Positions 45,890-58,499 of a stretch of DNA of 64,000 nt are shown piece by piece. A program made the translations under genes and the position numbers. Positions within the stretch are counted from its first letter, which is position 1; every line of letters starts with the position of its first letter. Source of the DNA: Eucommia ulmoides (Eukaryota; Streptophyta; Magnoliopsida; Garryales; Eucommiaceae); NCBI GenBank assembly GCA_016647705.1, contig CM028333.1, positions 12,297,616 through 12,361,615 on the forward strand, in the 5' to 3' direction. The notes under the pieces were generated by a model. That model did not search any database, had not been told where the DNA came from, and saw nothing but the letters and a program-made list of their open reading frames with translations.

Positions 45890-48800
45890 TTAATTACCTC
45901 GATCAAACAAGTGCGGATATTTGTCCCTCATCTTGTCCTCCTGCTCCCATGTCGCCTCCTCTATCGAATGACTGCGCCACAACACGTTTACTAATGGAAT
46001 CGTTTTCATCCGCAACATCTGATCTTTACGACTTAAGATCTGGACCGGCTCCTGAACGTATGTCAAATCCTCTTCCAATTCGATTCGTTGAGAAGCCAAC
46101 ACATGTGAATGATCTGGCATATATTTTCTAAGTATTGACACGTGGAAGACGTCGTGTAATCTGGATAGTTTTGGTGGTAGGGTAAGTTGATAAACTGTCG
46201 TATCAACCCGTTTTAGGACCTCGTATGGCCCGATATATCTCGGACTTAGTTTCTCTTTCTTCCCGAACCTTATTATGCCCTTTCACGGGAATATATGCAA
46301 AAACACTTGATCGCCCACTTCAAATTTCAACTCCCGCCTACGCTTGTCAGCATAACTCTTTTGCCAATTCTGAGCAATTTTCAATCTTTCCCGAATCACT
46401 TTTACTTTGTCTGCTATCATTTGGGAGATATCTGGCATCAGCAATTTTATTTCCATCACTTCAGTCCAATAGACTAGAGTCTTGCATCTTCTGCCATACA
46501 ATGCTTCATATGGGGCCATCTCGAATGCCGAATGGTAGCTGTTATTGTAGGCGAATTCTATCAACATCAAGTGATCATCCCAGTTACCCAGAAATTCCAA
46601 AACATAACCCCTTAATATATCCTTCAATGTCTGGATCGTACGCTCTGATTGGCCGTCAGTCTGAGGATGAAAGGCGGTATTGAATTTTAGTTTGGTACCT
46701 AAAGCAGTTTAAAGACTCGGCTAAAACTTCGAAGTAAATCTCGAATCTCTGTCCGACACTATGGAAACCGGCGCACCATGTAACCAAACAATCTCGTCAA
46801 TATACAATTGGGCATACTTATCAAAAGAGTATGTCGTCTTTATGGCCAGAAAATGAGCAGATTTAGTAAGCGTATCAACAATCACCCAAATAGAATTATG
46901 TCCCTTTTAAGTACGGGGTAATCCCGAAATGAAATCCATTGTGACATGTTTCCATTTCCACTTTGGAATAGGTAGAGGCTGCAATAACCCACCTGGACGT
47001 TGGTGTTCGATCTTGACTTGTTGACAAATAAGACACCTAACAACAAATTCAACAATTTTTTGTTTCATTCCATTCCACCAATAGAGTTCTTGCAAATCCC
47101 GATATATTTTGGTACCTCCTGGGTGCATTGCATATGCTGAGCTGTGCACTTCCTCCAAGATATCATTCTTGAGATTAACGTCATTAGGCACACACAGTAT
47201 ATTCCCCACCATCAAAGCCTCATCGTTATCCCTGACATGATAGTTAGCTCTGTGACCATTTTTCACTTCATCTCTTATCTTCCCCAATTGGGCATCCGAC
47301 TTCTGCGCTTCTATAATACGGCTGATTAATGTTGGCCTCAAAGTTAAAGTCGCAAACAACGTTGTCATCTGACCAACCGCTAACTAAACTTGCAATGATC
47401 TCAACTCGGTATATAGATTAGTATGAACAACTTGAATGTGTGCAACTGAACCCACCAATTTTCAACTCAACGCATCCGCTACAACATTGGCCTTTCCAGG
47501 ATGATAGGGGATAGTACAATCATAGTCCTTGATCAATTCTATTCAGCGTCTTTGCCTCAGATTTAGTTCATTTTGAGTAAACAAGCATTTCAAACTCTAA
47601 TGGTCGATGTATATTTCACAAGTCTTTCCATACATATAATATCTTCAAGGGAAACACAATTGTCACCAATTCCAAATCATGCGTCAGGTAATTACGCTCA
47701 TGATTCTTTAATTGCCAAGAGGCATATGCAATCACATGACCATGTTGCATTAGTACACACCCTAGTCCCTGATGTGACGCGTCACTGTAGATCATAAAGC
47801 TACCACTTTCAGTCGGAAGGTAGAGTATTGGTACAGATATCAGTCTATTTTTTAGCTCCTGAAAACTCTGCTAACATTTGTCAGTTTACTCGAATTTGGA
47901 TTTCTTGCTGGTTAATCGGGTCAACAGGGCAACTATAACAGAGAATCCCTGCACGAATCGATGATAATAACCCGCCAATCCTAAAAAGCTTCGAATTTCG
48001 GTCATACTTTTTGGCCTCTCCTATTACACCACGGCTTCGACTTTCTTTGGATTCACTTGAATACCATCTCCCGAGTTAGTATGCCCCAAGAACACGTCTC
48101 TATCCAACCAAAACTCACATTTATTGAATTTCGCATACAACCGCTTCTCTTGCAAAGTCCGCAACACCACCTTAAGATGCTTTGTATGCTCTTCTTTATT
48201 TTGGGAGTATATCAATATATCATCAATGAACACGATAATAAACTGATCTAGATAGGTTTGGAAAATCCGATTAATCAAATCCATAAAAGCAGTAGGGGCA
48301 TTTGTCAACCTGAATGTCATAACTAAGAATGCATAATGCCCATACCTCGTCTGAAACGCTGGTTTCGCCACGTCACTGTCTCTGACTTTCAACTGGTGAT
48401 ATCCTGATCAGAGATCTATTTTGGAAAACACCCTGGCCTTCTGCAGTTGATCGAACATATCATCAATTCTAGGCAACGGGTATTTATTATGAATCGTCAC
48501 CTTATTCAACTGTCGGTAATCAATACACATCCTTAGCGTGTTGTCATTTCTTCTTTACGAATAACAATGTGCTCCCCATAGAGAAACATTAGGTCTGATA
48601 AACCCGCGGTCTAATAGATCTTGTAACTCAATCTTCAATTCCTTCAGCTCGGTAAGCGCTATACGATAGGGTAGGATTTATATCGGAGTAGTTCTTGGAA
48701 GTAACTCAATAGTGAATTCCATCTCCCTATCCACTGTCAACCTTGGTAATTCTTCTAGAAATACATCGGGAAAATCTCTGACCACTGGAATATCCGCCAC

Positions 48801-50503
48801 CTAAACTTCATTCTGTCTAGTGTCAATCACATGTAGGAGGTATCCCTAACATCCTTTCTTCAGTAACTTCGTAGTCTCCAGGATTGAAATCAAGCTAACA
48901 GGGGTAATGATTTTGTCCCCTGAAAATATCGACTTTGGCTCGCCTGAGACCCGAAAGATAACTTCCTTTTTGAAACAATCTACAGTGGTATGATAACCGG
49001 ATAGCAAATCCATACCCAGTATCACATCAAAGTCGTGAATACTCAGGGGTAATAAATCTACTAATAACTCTCTATCACTAATTCGAAGCGGACTGTCTTT
49101 ATATGCACTATCTATTAACACTAACTCACCTACTAGAGTAGAGATAATAATACTATATAGCAGGAAAATAGGAAATTTGCCTATATGCATCATGAAGGTT
49201 GCCGAAACAAATGAATTAGTATAATCGGGATCAATACGTACACATGCATCTCTATCATATAAAGACATTATACCTGTAACCACATCTAGAATAGCCTGGG
49301 CATCCTGTCGGATAGTAGCAAAAACACGACCCCGTGTCAGAGGTCTACTAGCAAATCCTCTACCACACCCCTGGGCAGTGTTAGGGCCAACACTACCCAC
49401 ACTGCTCGCAGAAGGTACAGATGTTACAGCAAATTTTGGATAATTCGTAGATAGATGACCCGGCTCATGACAACGAAAACATATTGGTCCTCCCATGGGA
49501 CAATCCCTGGCGAAATGATTCGGTGCCCCCACACTGATAGCATATAATGCCCCGACTTGACTTGACGGCTGATTTCTCTCCTGTCCTCGTTGGCCGACAC
49601 TCGATCTAGATACACTTTATTGTCGCCCAGAGTATGACGATCGTGGACCACGACTTCTAACGGATTGGTTAAACGATGGGGCCCGAGCAATTGGCGGTCG
49701 AGATACCATTCTCCAAGAAGTGCCACCTGGATATCTACTAGGTGACTCGAATCTACCCCTTTTATACTGTTCATAACTTTCGACGGCTTCCTGAACATCC
49801 TTTTCCACTAGCTTTACCGTATTCACAACTCAGCATAACTCTTAATTTGTCTGCTCGTCAGCCAGGAACGAATTTCTAAATTGAGCCCTTTCTGGAATTG
49901 TCTGCATTTCGCCTCTTCACCTTTTACCAAATTAGGGACAAAATAGGACAAAGTATCGAATTTAACTTCGTACTACTGGACGATCATCTTTCCCTACTTC
50001 AAAACTATAAACTCTTCTTCCATTTGGAACCGATAAGACTCAGGGAAATATTTCTCATTAAACACTGCAACAAAACGATCCCAAGTGATCTCCTTACCGG
50101 AAACTACAATCAATCTCTTCATCTTTTCCCACTCGTGTTTGATTTTTTCTTTCAGCTGGAACGTGGCAAGAGGTACTTGGCTATCGTCAGTAATCCCTGT
50201 GGCCTCAAATACATGTCCCACGCCTCTCAACCAATTCTCCGCATCAGCTAGACCCGCCGTTCTTGTGAAAATTGGAGAATCCAACTCCTTGAATCTTTTC
50301 AAAAGTACTGCCTGGGACGTAGCAATATCAGTTTGGGCCTTTTAACATTCCTTTATTTTCGCCTGCTGTTCTGTCAACTGGGCAATAACCTGCAAAATCC
50401 TCTCAATGACATCTAAACTTCCTTACATTCTATCTTTCTACCTCTGGGGTTCCACCTGCCTCTAGGGTCCTACACTTCCAGAGCTCTCATTTTCATGCTC
50501 CAT
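45890..50503 (-). pseudogene. pol: Gypsy-2 gag-pol (Tekay/Del-like chromovirus, moderately decayed)
   Basis: The most complete gypsy polyprotein here. The ATG at 50503 (MEHENESSGS) starts Gag; the capsid region is at 50302-49994 (ENWLRGVGHVFEATG, ITWDRFVAVFNEKYFP). The zinc knuckle CFRCHEPGHLSTNY at about 49480-49435 has its last Cys changed to Tyr. The protease region is 49290-48900 (RIDPDYTNSFVS, FDVILGMDLLSGYH). RT runs from about 48720 with FIDD intact near 48240 and [17 protein letters not shown] near 48110. RNase H is about 47900-47400. The integrase zinc finger (HPGGTKIYRDLQELYWWNG, CLICQQVK) is at 47130-47010. The integrase core and C terminus (ALYGRRCKTLVYW) are at 46950-46283. A chromodomain-like tail (WRSHSIEEATWEQEDKMR) ends with the stop at 45890. 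Several frameshifts and stops, mainly in RNase H and at the gag/protease border. Confidence 0.88.
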
Positions 50504-50674
50504 TGTCACTATTTGAAATAGAATTTAATAAACAGTTGGGCCAACCAGAAAAACAACAGTATTTAACTTAATAACAAAACTATCACTCACGTGTCGAAAC
50601 CACCTATCGACACCCTATCTCAAGGTCCACCACTGGCTCGACAAACTGACATGTCTATAGAACCTATAACCTAA

Positions 50675-50686
50675 GCTCTGATACCA
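50675..50686 (-). other. Gypsy-2 primer binding site (tRNA-iMet)
   Basis: The minus strand reads TGGTATCAGAGC, four bases from the LTR at 50691. Confidence 0.92.
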
Positions 50687-50690
50687 CAAA

Positions 50691-52423
50691 TATCACACCC
50701 TACTCCAGGCACCCGTTACCCGAGGTCAGGCATGACGTTGGCATGACACTTCCTAACCAACCAACCAAATGCAACCATATATATATACATACAAACCCAG
50801 ACATACGTGTACCGATATCAATATTTTTCCCAAAACAATACCTTATACTCATTTCCACAAATATGGGACATACCCACCCCAAATATATATACAACAAAAA
50901 TAACCAAAAATGATGAACCTTCCACAGGTCGTCTCTGACCGACCCACCTCCAAAATGACACTACCTCCCGAACCCTACCTAGTGCCAATAGTGGACCCAC
51001 TCTTATTTGCGGCACCTGAAACTAAATTTTTTTATCGGTGTACTATCTTCATAGTAAAAACATTTTGTATGGATCAATTATAAGTATTAAACACCACATT
51101 TTAAAATATAATATTATATAATCATATATCGTATGGAAATCCAATTTTTCTGTTACCACTGAAATAAACTCATATTTTTAAAACACCCAATCCAAATATT
51201 TTAAGTCAACTAGTGCACAAAATAATATATTGACATCAATCTATTTTTAAATAATAAATCTAAGCCAATCAATCCAGGCAGTTCATCATATAATAAAATA
51301 CCCTACTCCACTTTCCTACTAGCCATAGGATCGTTTTTACCTCACAATCGGGAGTTGCAACAGTACAGTACCACCCACAAGATTTGTACTCCTGACGGGT
51401 CAAACCACCCTGTAAAACTTGCCTAGCAGATAATCCACATCTCGCAGGTCATATCCTCCTGACGAGAAGAAATCCACATCTCGTAGGCCATACCTGTCTA
51501 ACGAGAAGAAAATCCACATCTTGTAGGTCATATCCACCTAACGAGAAAAAAATCCACATCTCGTAGGTCATACCCGCCTAACGAGAAGAAAATTCACATC
51601 TTGTAGGTCATATCCGCCTGACGAGAAGAATATTCACATCTTGTAGGTCATACCCGCTTAACGAGTAGAAAACTATGGCATAATTGGACAAAAATCACCT
51701 TTAAAATCCACTTGATCCAAAAATCGTTTTCTATCTTTAAAACTAAAACCAACTTGATCCATATAAGTTGTAAAATCGTCCATTTTAAATAAACACATTT
51801 TCTACAATTTATACGAAAATAAGATTTGTAAATTTACCTAGAAGACAGTACACTCACCTTGTTCTTCACACTGCAAAATTGTCACCGTCCAAAACCTACT
51901 GGGACACTAGCACCTGCGAACCTAACCACGAAAGACCTAAATTAATATTTTATTTAAAATAACCTAACATGCAATGTTGGCCCTAAATTTCATGTTTTCC
52001 ATTTTCTCCATTTTTTTTTATTATGAAAAATTATTATTTTGTCCGTTTCGCTACGTTAATATTTACTGTACCCATTTATTATGATCAACGTTTATAAACA
52101 TATTATTACGATTCCAAAAATTATTATTACGATTGCGAAGATTTCAATATTTAGCAATTTAATTTAACCGATAATAATACTCGATTAAAATTTTACCTGT
52201 TCCGAATCGTTCGCAGACCGAGAAATTGAATTTTTGAATTTTTTTATTTTTATTTGATTTTCTTCCTTCCTTTTTTTTTTTTTTTTTTTCATTCTTCTTT
52301 TCTTTTTTTTCTTCTGCCTATTTCTGTTATCTGTTCGTTGAGCCTGACCGCCGCGGCGTCAATTCTCACTGCCATGGTGAACGCTCCCATTTTTTTGTTC
52401 TATTTCCTGGTTTCAGTAGCTGG

Positions 52424-52457
<34 letters not shown>

Positions 52458-52684
52458 ACCAGCTTCGGTGACTCCCACACCACCGTCTGAACATCACATG
52501 AACACACAACACGCACTGTTGGACAATCCACATATACACCGTAGCAATTAAACACAGACACACACATACACATAGAACACATAAACACACACACACACAC
52601 TTGTCTGAACACCCATACACACGGACGGCGACTGAACAACGACGATCACCCACACTCACCGACAATTATCGTCAACTGATTAGC

Positions 52685-52722
<38 letters not shown>

Positions 52723-53263
52723 GATCAACCACACACAGCAGCGACATACACCCATACATGCACAGACGGTGATGATCGAACGACGGACACACTCAGAGCA
52801 CATGATGACGAACGAGGACAATCACCCATGCGATCCACACACACACACACACACACAATCGTCCAATCACATACACACTTACACACTATTACCAGATGAA
52901 CAACGACGACGACATACACACACCCATGTTGGAGAAACGGCGACCCAACGACACAACCGACACCCACCACCGCCGATCCTCTCTCTGTTTTCTGATTTTT
53001 TTTCTTTTAAGGGTGATGATCACAATTGCATGGATATATATATATATATATATATAATAATTTTTTTCAAATTATATTAATCTCCCCTCAATTTTCCTTA
53101 GGTTAGTATTTGAATCCCAAAATTTAAAATGAATATTTCCAAAATTGCTAATTGACTCCTAAACTTTTAATTTAAGTTAGAAATGACACATTCTACCCTA
53201 TTTTTTACTAAACGTTCTCAAATGCACCTAAAATTATGCGTATGCAAAAATTAGGGTCTTACA
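50691..53263 (-). repeat. Gypsy-2 5' LTR, full length
   Basis: About 2.57 kb from TATCACACCC (expected TGTCACACCC, one G-to-A change) to TTAGGGTCTTACA. It holds a 40-bp tandem array at 51432-51671, a pyrimidine tract (52257-52320), CT and AC microsatellites (52430-52455, 52560-52850), (TA)n at 53034-53056 and an AT-rich end. As the only complete LTR of this family in the window it is the reference for the others. Right flank after the LTR: CCTCT. Confidence 0.88.
51432..51671 (-). repeat. 40-bp tandem repeat in the Gypsy-2 LTR (six units)
   Basis: Units begin AATCCACATCTCGTAGGTCA at 51432, 51471, 51511, 51551, 51591 and 51631 and end CTAACGAGAAGAAA. Spacing is 39, 40, 40, 40, 40. Confidence 0.9.
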
Positions 53264-53285
53264 CCTCTGTTTTAACAGCGGGTGA

Positions 53286-54239
53286 TAGGGGTGTACACGG
53301 GTCGGGTATGCCAAAAATCAGGCTGACCCGCCACTCGACCCGAAGCATGTCAGGTGAAGAAATGTGAACCCGTTGCCGATCGTACCGTATATGTAATCTG
53401 AAAATGTTCAAGTTTGGAGGGTTTAGAACGGATTCGGGCGGGTTTTGGTCGGGTGATCATTAGAATAGAACATAAAGCAAAAATATAATAGAAAAGAGAG
53501 AAGATGATAACTATGCACTGATGAACGATTGAACAACAAAAATAGAAATCAAACGCTAATCAACTGTAAGGGATAATTCTACAGTGTGCAAACAGAAATA
53601 AAAACATGCAGAAATAAAAACCCTGAACAAGCATCAGGAAATGAGGAGTGAGGACTGTTGAAACTCACTGAGTCACCGTCGATCCCTCAATGTTAGTCGT
53701 TGATGTGAGGATCTGATTCTAAGTCACCGTCGATCCCTCACCATTACAGCCACGAGAACAACTAGTATACGACGAGGATCTGATTCGGTACTTCGAAATA
53801 CAACACTCTCTCACCGTGATAGGAGTGTATGATCTTGAGAATCAGAATAAATGAAGGATTTTGAGTTTTCAAAGTGTGGAGAATAAATGAACGAGAAGAA
53901 TTTCAAGATATTGAACGCTTCGATGTTTCATCTGGAGGAACGAATAGAAAAAAGAGCGACGACGCTTCATTGTGAGGACTGACTACGAAGTGAATCATCT
54001 AGAGGAACGAATAGAAAAAATGAAAAACCCTAGAAGGATTATTTATTAAGGGGTTGCGGTTGGGACGGGTAAGTTTGCGGGTGGAGAATCCAAATCCGAC
54101 AACCGATCGGGCCATACATGTAGTCGGAACGGGTTTCACCCGATCCGATTATTGACCTATTGTTCACCCGATATTTTTGGGTCGGGCCGGTCAGATTTGT
54201 CGGGCGGGCTGGGCTTGTCGGATTTGTTGTACAGCCCTA
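53286..54239. mobile_element. Non-autonomous hAT-type element, 954 bp
   Basis: The left end TAGGGGTGTACACGGGTCGG pairs with the right end GTTGTACAGCCCTA. It is flanked by 8-bp direct repeats GCGGGTGA (53278-53285) and GCAGGCGA (54240-54247) that differ by two transitions. An 8-bp duplication and TAGGG(G/C)TGTA ends are typical of hAT elements. Subterminal regions are rich in GGGTCGGG/ACCCGACC. No transposase frame. Confidence 0.75.
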
Positions 54240-54247
54240 GCAGGCGA

Positions 54248-56560
54248 AATTCTCTCTATCAAAACAAAGGGTGGGATGCTTTCTATTAATACAAAGGGTG
54301 TTCGTTCGGGGGAGAGAGAGAGAGAGGTGAAGAAGGGTTGAGCAGTATAGAGAGAGAGAGGCGAAGAAGGGTTGAGTGGTGAAGAATGAAGAAAAAGAAA
54401 AGAAAAAATAAAGAAAAAAATAATAGTAAAAATACCTTTTTGCCCCTAAAAAATGACATTTCTGTTAAAATGGATGAAAAATATAACAAAAGGACTATTT
54501 AAAACTGAGTGCATACTTAGAGGGTTAAAACTAAAACAAAAAAAAAATAATTGGACTATATAAAAATGTGTCAATAGTTAGAGGGTCTAAAATGTATTTT
54601 GCTTAAACTCCTATTAGTAATTGGAATAAATTGCCTTTTACCCTATTTTATTTTACGTAATTATCACTTTGCCCCTCCCGCTTCAAAAAACTATATTTTA
54701 CCTACTTCCACTTTAAACAATAAGGTTTAAACAATAAATAACAAAAAAAATATCTGTCACAGAAGTGTGTATTCACACTGATGAATTCTATTAAATCTAG
54801 TGCATTACAAGTTTTTGTTTCATATTTTTTTGTGAATATTCTCAACATTATAATGTTTGTCAAAGATACTTCATTAGCGTGAATGCTCACACCACTTCGA
54901 AAATAATAACTCATAGAACAGTATACGTGAATGTTGATATTTGTTGTTGCTCATATATGTTCACAATGCTGTGTTTTGAACATTCAGAAGTCTATTTTTT
55001 TTTTAAATATACAATATGTATATCAAAATGAAGAGTGTGAGTTGTACAATAAAATGATTTTTTTTATAAAAAAAAATTGACACTGAAAATGTTCACATTT
55101 TTTATTTCTATGATAAATTAATTTTTTATTTTTATTTATAAGGTCACACATTTGTAAAACGACATATTATGTAAATTAGGAGAACTCACAGGGAAAAAAT
55201 TTGGTGACTGTTTTTTGAAAATCTTCGAGAACCGAAAAACTAATTTTGGCAGTTAAGGGTCTTTTAAATAGATTACATATATTTGGAGAACTAAATAATT
55301 TTTTTTTTCCCTTTTTTTCATCAATTTAGGCTAAGAAAAACACAATAAATTACACTTCTACCATTATTTTATTTATCTGTAATCAATCTTATAGATGTGT
55401 TTTTATTGGATTTTTTGGTAAATAGTCCATGAAATTAAAATTTTAGTCTATGCAGTTACTTTCAAAAGTTCCAAAGTCATTGTATGTTATAACAGTTACT
55501 ATATTTTTTTATATGAAAAAATTACAGTAACTTTTATGTATTACAATAATTTTAGATCTATGGAAAAATCATTGTAACGCGTGAACTGCATAGGTTAAAA
55601 TTTTAATTTCATAAATTGTTCACTAAACCCCTTTTTTATTTTATTATAATTTACAAAAATTAATTGAATAAAAGAAATATATAAGTCTAACAAATGTTTA
55701 AACATATGCCAAAAACCTTCACAACCTTCTTCTTCAACTTGCAAAACAGATTAGCTCTAAGGGACACCTGTGTGGTGTCCTCCAAAGAACCTCCGGTGTG
55801 AAAATAAGTTAGTCTACTTTTTGGATGAGAGATCAAGTACTTGAATCATCAAATAATAAGTTGATACTTTCCCTTTATATAGACTTCTTTATTTGTGTCG
55901 TTATATTGGTGAGGTCACCCTTTCCACATTCCTCTCCTAATTGCATAGAATCTGGCGATGATCTTGCCCACAATCAGTTAGTTTGTTGTGATTCTTCTCA
56001 TGATGTGGGGGTCATGAGAGTTTTTGGGCTTACCTTTTCTTGGCCTTTCCACTGTGGGTTTTGCTTAACATGATTGGGCCTCTTATCAGGCCTTCTCTTG
56101 TTTAAGTATCGGGCCATTTATTATGTGATGGCCTCTTTCCTGGTGGGCTGGTGCATTTAGCCCAGTATGATCACCAGGTTGCTATTTGCGGGTCGGATTA
56201 CTAACCTGACTCGACCCATCAAAACTTTCAAGCTTCTATTAACCGCGAATGAGAATTTCTCTCATATCATATATACATGAGAACCAAACTTATAACCAAA
56301 CCTTATTCTCATAAATTATCAAGTACTTTAAGAATAATTATTATCATCACATACATTTTTATTTATAAAATTATTGAGACTAAAATCATAGTTTTTATCT
56401 ATTTTTAGAGTAAAAACAAAAAGGAAACGCCAAGCCTCATGATCTAATGATTCATATCCATATTATTATTTTTTTGTGCAAAAAAGGGAGAATGAAACCA
56501 TAGAAGCCTATCAAATGCTTCCGATTTCATCTTTGAAATCAAAATGTCTTCCATAATATT
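54248..56560. other. Stretch without recognisable genes
   Basis: Contains a GA-rich microsatellite (54310-54365), AT-rich sequence and a more GC-balanced part at 55740-56260 with an 82-codon frame (55825-56073) that has no recognised similarity. Confidence 0.45.
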
Positions 56561-56569
56561 AGGGGATTA

Positions 56570-57420
56570 CATAAATACCTAAATTTTTCCTTGGCCTTGT
56601 AGCCTTTGTATGCCAGAAAATCCGCACATTTGTTGTGCTCCCTGTTCACATGTTGAATTATAAAATTGTTTTAAGCCATAATCTTTTTGACGTCCTTGAT
56701 CTTCCTCTTGAACTTGTGGTTCCTTGGGCAATCGTTCTGAATTAACTCCACCACTTCCGTAGCATTAGTTTCAATAACCCTTGAGAAGCCTTTATTGAGT
56801 GCCACGACAATCCCTTTATGCACTCCTCGTAACTCTACTTCTAACTTACAATATTTAGGCAAGTAACCCTTGTATGCAAATTTTCAGACGCCTAAATGGT
56901 CCCTCAGCAACCCTTTGAATCCTATAGCTCCTGTGTGGCTCTTTGTACAAGCGTCCGTATTTAGTTTGAAAAAACATGTGTCAGGAGTAACCCAATTATT
57001 CTGAATATTATCAAACGGGTTTTTTGGAATTTATTTGGGGACAAAAATACTCCAAAAGATTTTTTTGATAAGGATAAATTTTTTGCACTATAATAAAATG
57101 ACCTTGCTTAATATTTTCAATAACTTTCTTATTTTTGTCCTTCTAAATTTCTTAAATAATAGAAACTAAAAGGTAGAAAGATAAGGGATTAAGAGACTTC
57201 CCTGAGAGATTATCCTTGAGCAAATTGAGAAACCCGGCTGCATGGAACTGACCAAGATGTTCCACCAACACGAAAGAAGACCAAATTATTTTCGCTTTTC
57301 TACAGGTCCTCATAATTTTTTCAACAGTTTCACAAACATCATCACACCTTTGACACAAGGCCAAACCATCACCTGACCATTTCATCTTTAGCTTATTAGT
57401 AATGATACGCACTACAAGAA
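56570..57420 (-). pseudogene. zf-RVT plus RNase H-like remnant (LINE-related)
   Basis: On the minus strand a zinc-binding region (CQRCDDVCETVEKIMRTC at about 57355-57300, then KAKIIWSSF) is followed about 350 bases later by an RNase H-like domain. That domain shows ELRGVHKGIVVALNKGFSRV (56835-56780), ETNATEVVELI and, past a stop at 56670, HVNREHNKCADFLAYKG near 56640-56600. This zf-RVT/RVT_3 pair is found at the C terminus of plant non-LTR retrotransposons and in host proteins derived from them. The upstream side is lost where the CACTA-type MITE begins. Confidence 0.6.
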
Positions 57421-57906
57421 AAACAGGATTCAACTACGATTTTTTTTGGTAACGACACAATAATCGTCGCCAAATGTGTCTATTGGCTACAAAATGAACA
57501 ATCGTAGCCAAATGTGACCTCCTTTGGCGACGAAGTGTAATTTTGTAGCCATAGGTTGTTAATAGGCGACGGAACTTTAGAATTCATCGCTATTGGTTCG
57601 ATCAATTCTTGGCGCCAAACAAAAAAAAAATGAATTTTTTTCCGCTAGCATATTGGCGAGGGAAATATTTCGTCGCCAATTTAGCATAAGATATGTTTTT
57701 ATTTGGTGACGAACCACTTTCGTCACGATTAATTACCCCCTATTATGTCTGTGACGAAAGTGGTTCGTCACCAAAGTGGTTGCCTATATTTGATATTGGG
57801 CTACGAATGAGTTTCATCGCCAATTGTTTTCCCTCTCCCACTATGATTTTGGCGCCCACTTTCCCACTATTACATTGGCTGAAAAAAAAAATCTCTTTTT
57901 GTGTAG
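57411..57906. mobile_element. CACTA-type MITE
   Basis: The left end CACTACAAGAAAAACAGG is the hallmark terminus of plant CACTA (En/Spm) elements. The right end TCTTTTTGTGTAG near 57893-57906 is a decayed complement. Subterminal GGCGACGAA/TTCGTCGCC motifs recur throughout. About 496 bp, non-coding. The 3-bp target duplication is not clear. Confidence 0.65.
57702..57775. repeat. Perfect 25-bp inverted repeat (hairpin) in the CACTA-type MITE
   Basis: 57702-57726 is the exact complement of 57751-57775 with a 24-base loop. The stem includes GGTGACGAACCACTTTCGTC. A transcript would form a miRNA-like stem. Confidence 0.85.
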
Positions 57907-57929
57907 ATTTCCCTCACGCTCTCCTCATA

Positions 57930-58020
57930 CTTAGGGCTGTAAATGAACCGAGCTGTTCATGAACAGTTCGGGCTCGACTCGGAAAAAGATCATTCGATCT
58001 CGCAAGTTGCTCGTTTACAT
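57930..58020 (+). repeat. hAT-type MITE end (fragment)
   Basis: TAGGGCTGTAAATGAACCGAG followed by GCTGTTCATGAACAGTTCGG is the usual left end of a widespread plant hAT MITE. No right end is found before the AT-rich sequence that follows. Confidence 0.5.
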
Positions 58021-58077
58021 TCACAACCGTCCGATATCTCTAGATATTCGTAACCGTTGGATGTCTTTTGATATATA

Positions 58078-58236
58078 CAACATCTATATATATAATCTAT
58101 AATCTATTAATATTAATATATATAATCTATTAATCTATTAATATATATAATAATAGATCTATAATCTATTCTATGCGCCACCCTATATAATAAGCCTTAC
58201 CATCATTTTATCCTATATAATAAGCCTTACCATCAA
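58078..58236. repeat. AT-rich palindromic repeats and a short tandem duplication
   Basis: TATAATCTATTAATATTAAT-type repeats (58080-58170), then CCTATATAATAAGCCTTACC twice (near 58181 and 58212), then a long A-run. Confidence 0.7.
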
Positions 58237-58499
58237 TTTATCAAAAAAAAAAAAAAAAAAAACAAAGAAAAGCCTAAGACCCTTACCGTCCGCAGGAGCA
58301 AAGACCTTATAGAGCACCCTTACCGTCCACAGGAGTAGAGACCCTATAGAGCCGCAGGAGCAGAGCCGCAGGAGCAGAGACCCTTACCGTCAAGCCGTCG
58401 CCGTCGCCATCGCCTCCCTACTCTGATAGACCTGTAGCTGTCATCCGCCGCTTCTCCGTGCCCTAATGGAATCGCTCCTCGCATCTATAAAACCCTCGC
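58237..58499 (+). promoter_or_regulatory. Promoter-like segment upstream of the minisatellite
   Basis: GC-richer than its surroundings, with repeated CCTTACCGTC and CCGCAGGAGCAGAG blocks and a TATAAAA at 58486-58492 followed by CGCAAGGTAGC. It looks like the start of a transcription unit. A copy of the CGCTCCTCGCAAGGTAGC part recurs at about 60260 and 61235 inside the repeats. Confidence 0.35.

Noticed and set aside
51432-51671. CRISPR-like array (40-bp units)
   Set aside because: Units are contiguous without spacers and lie in an LTR of a plant retroelement.
54286-54489. 67-codon minus-strand frame with a hydrophobic stretch
   Set aside because: Produced by a GA microsatellite and A-runs; no coding signal.
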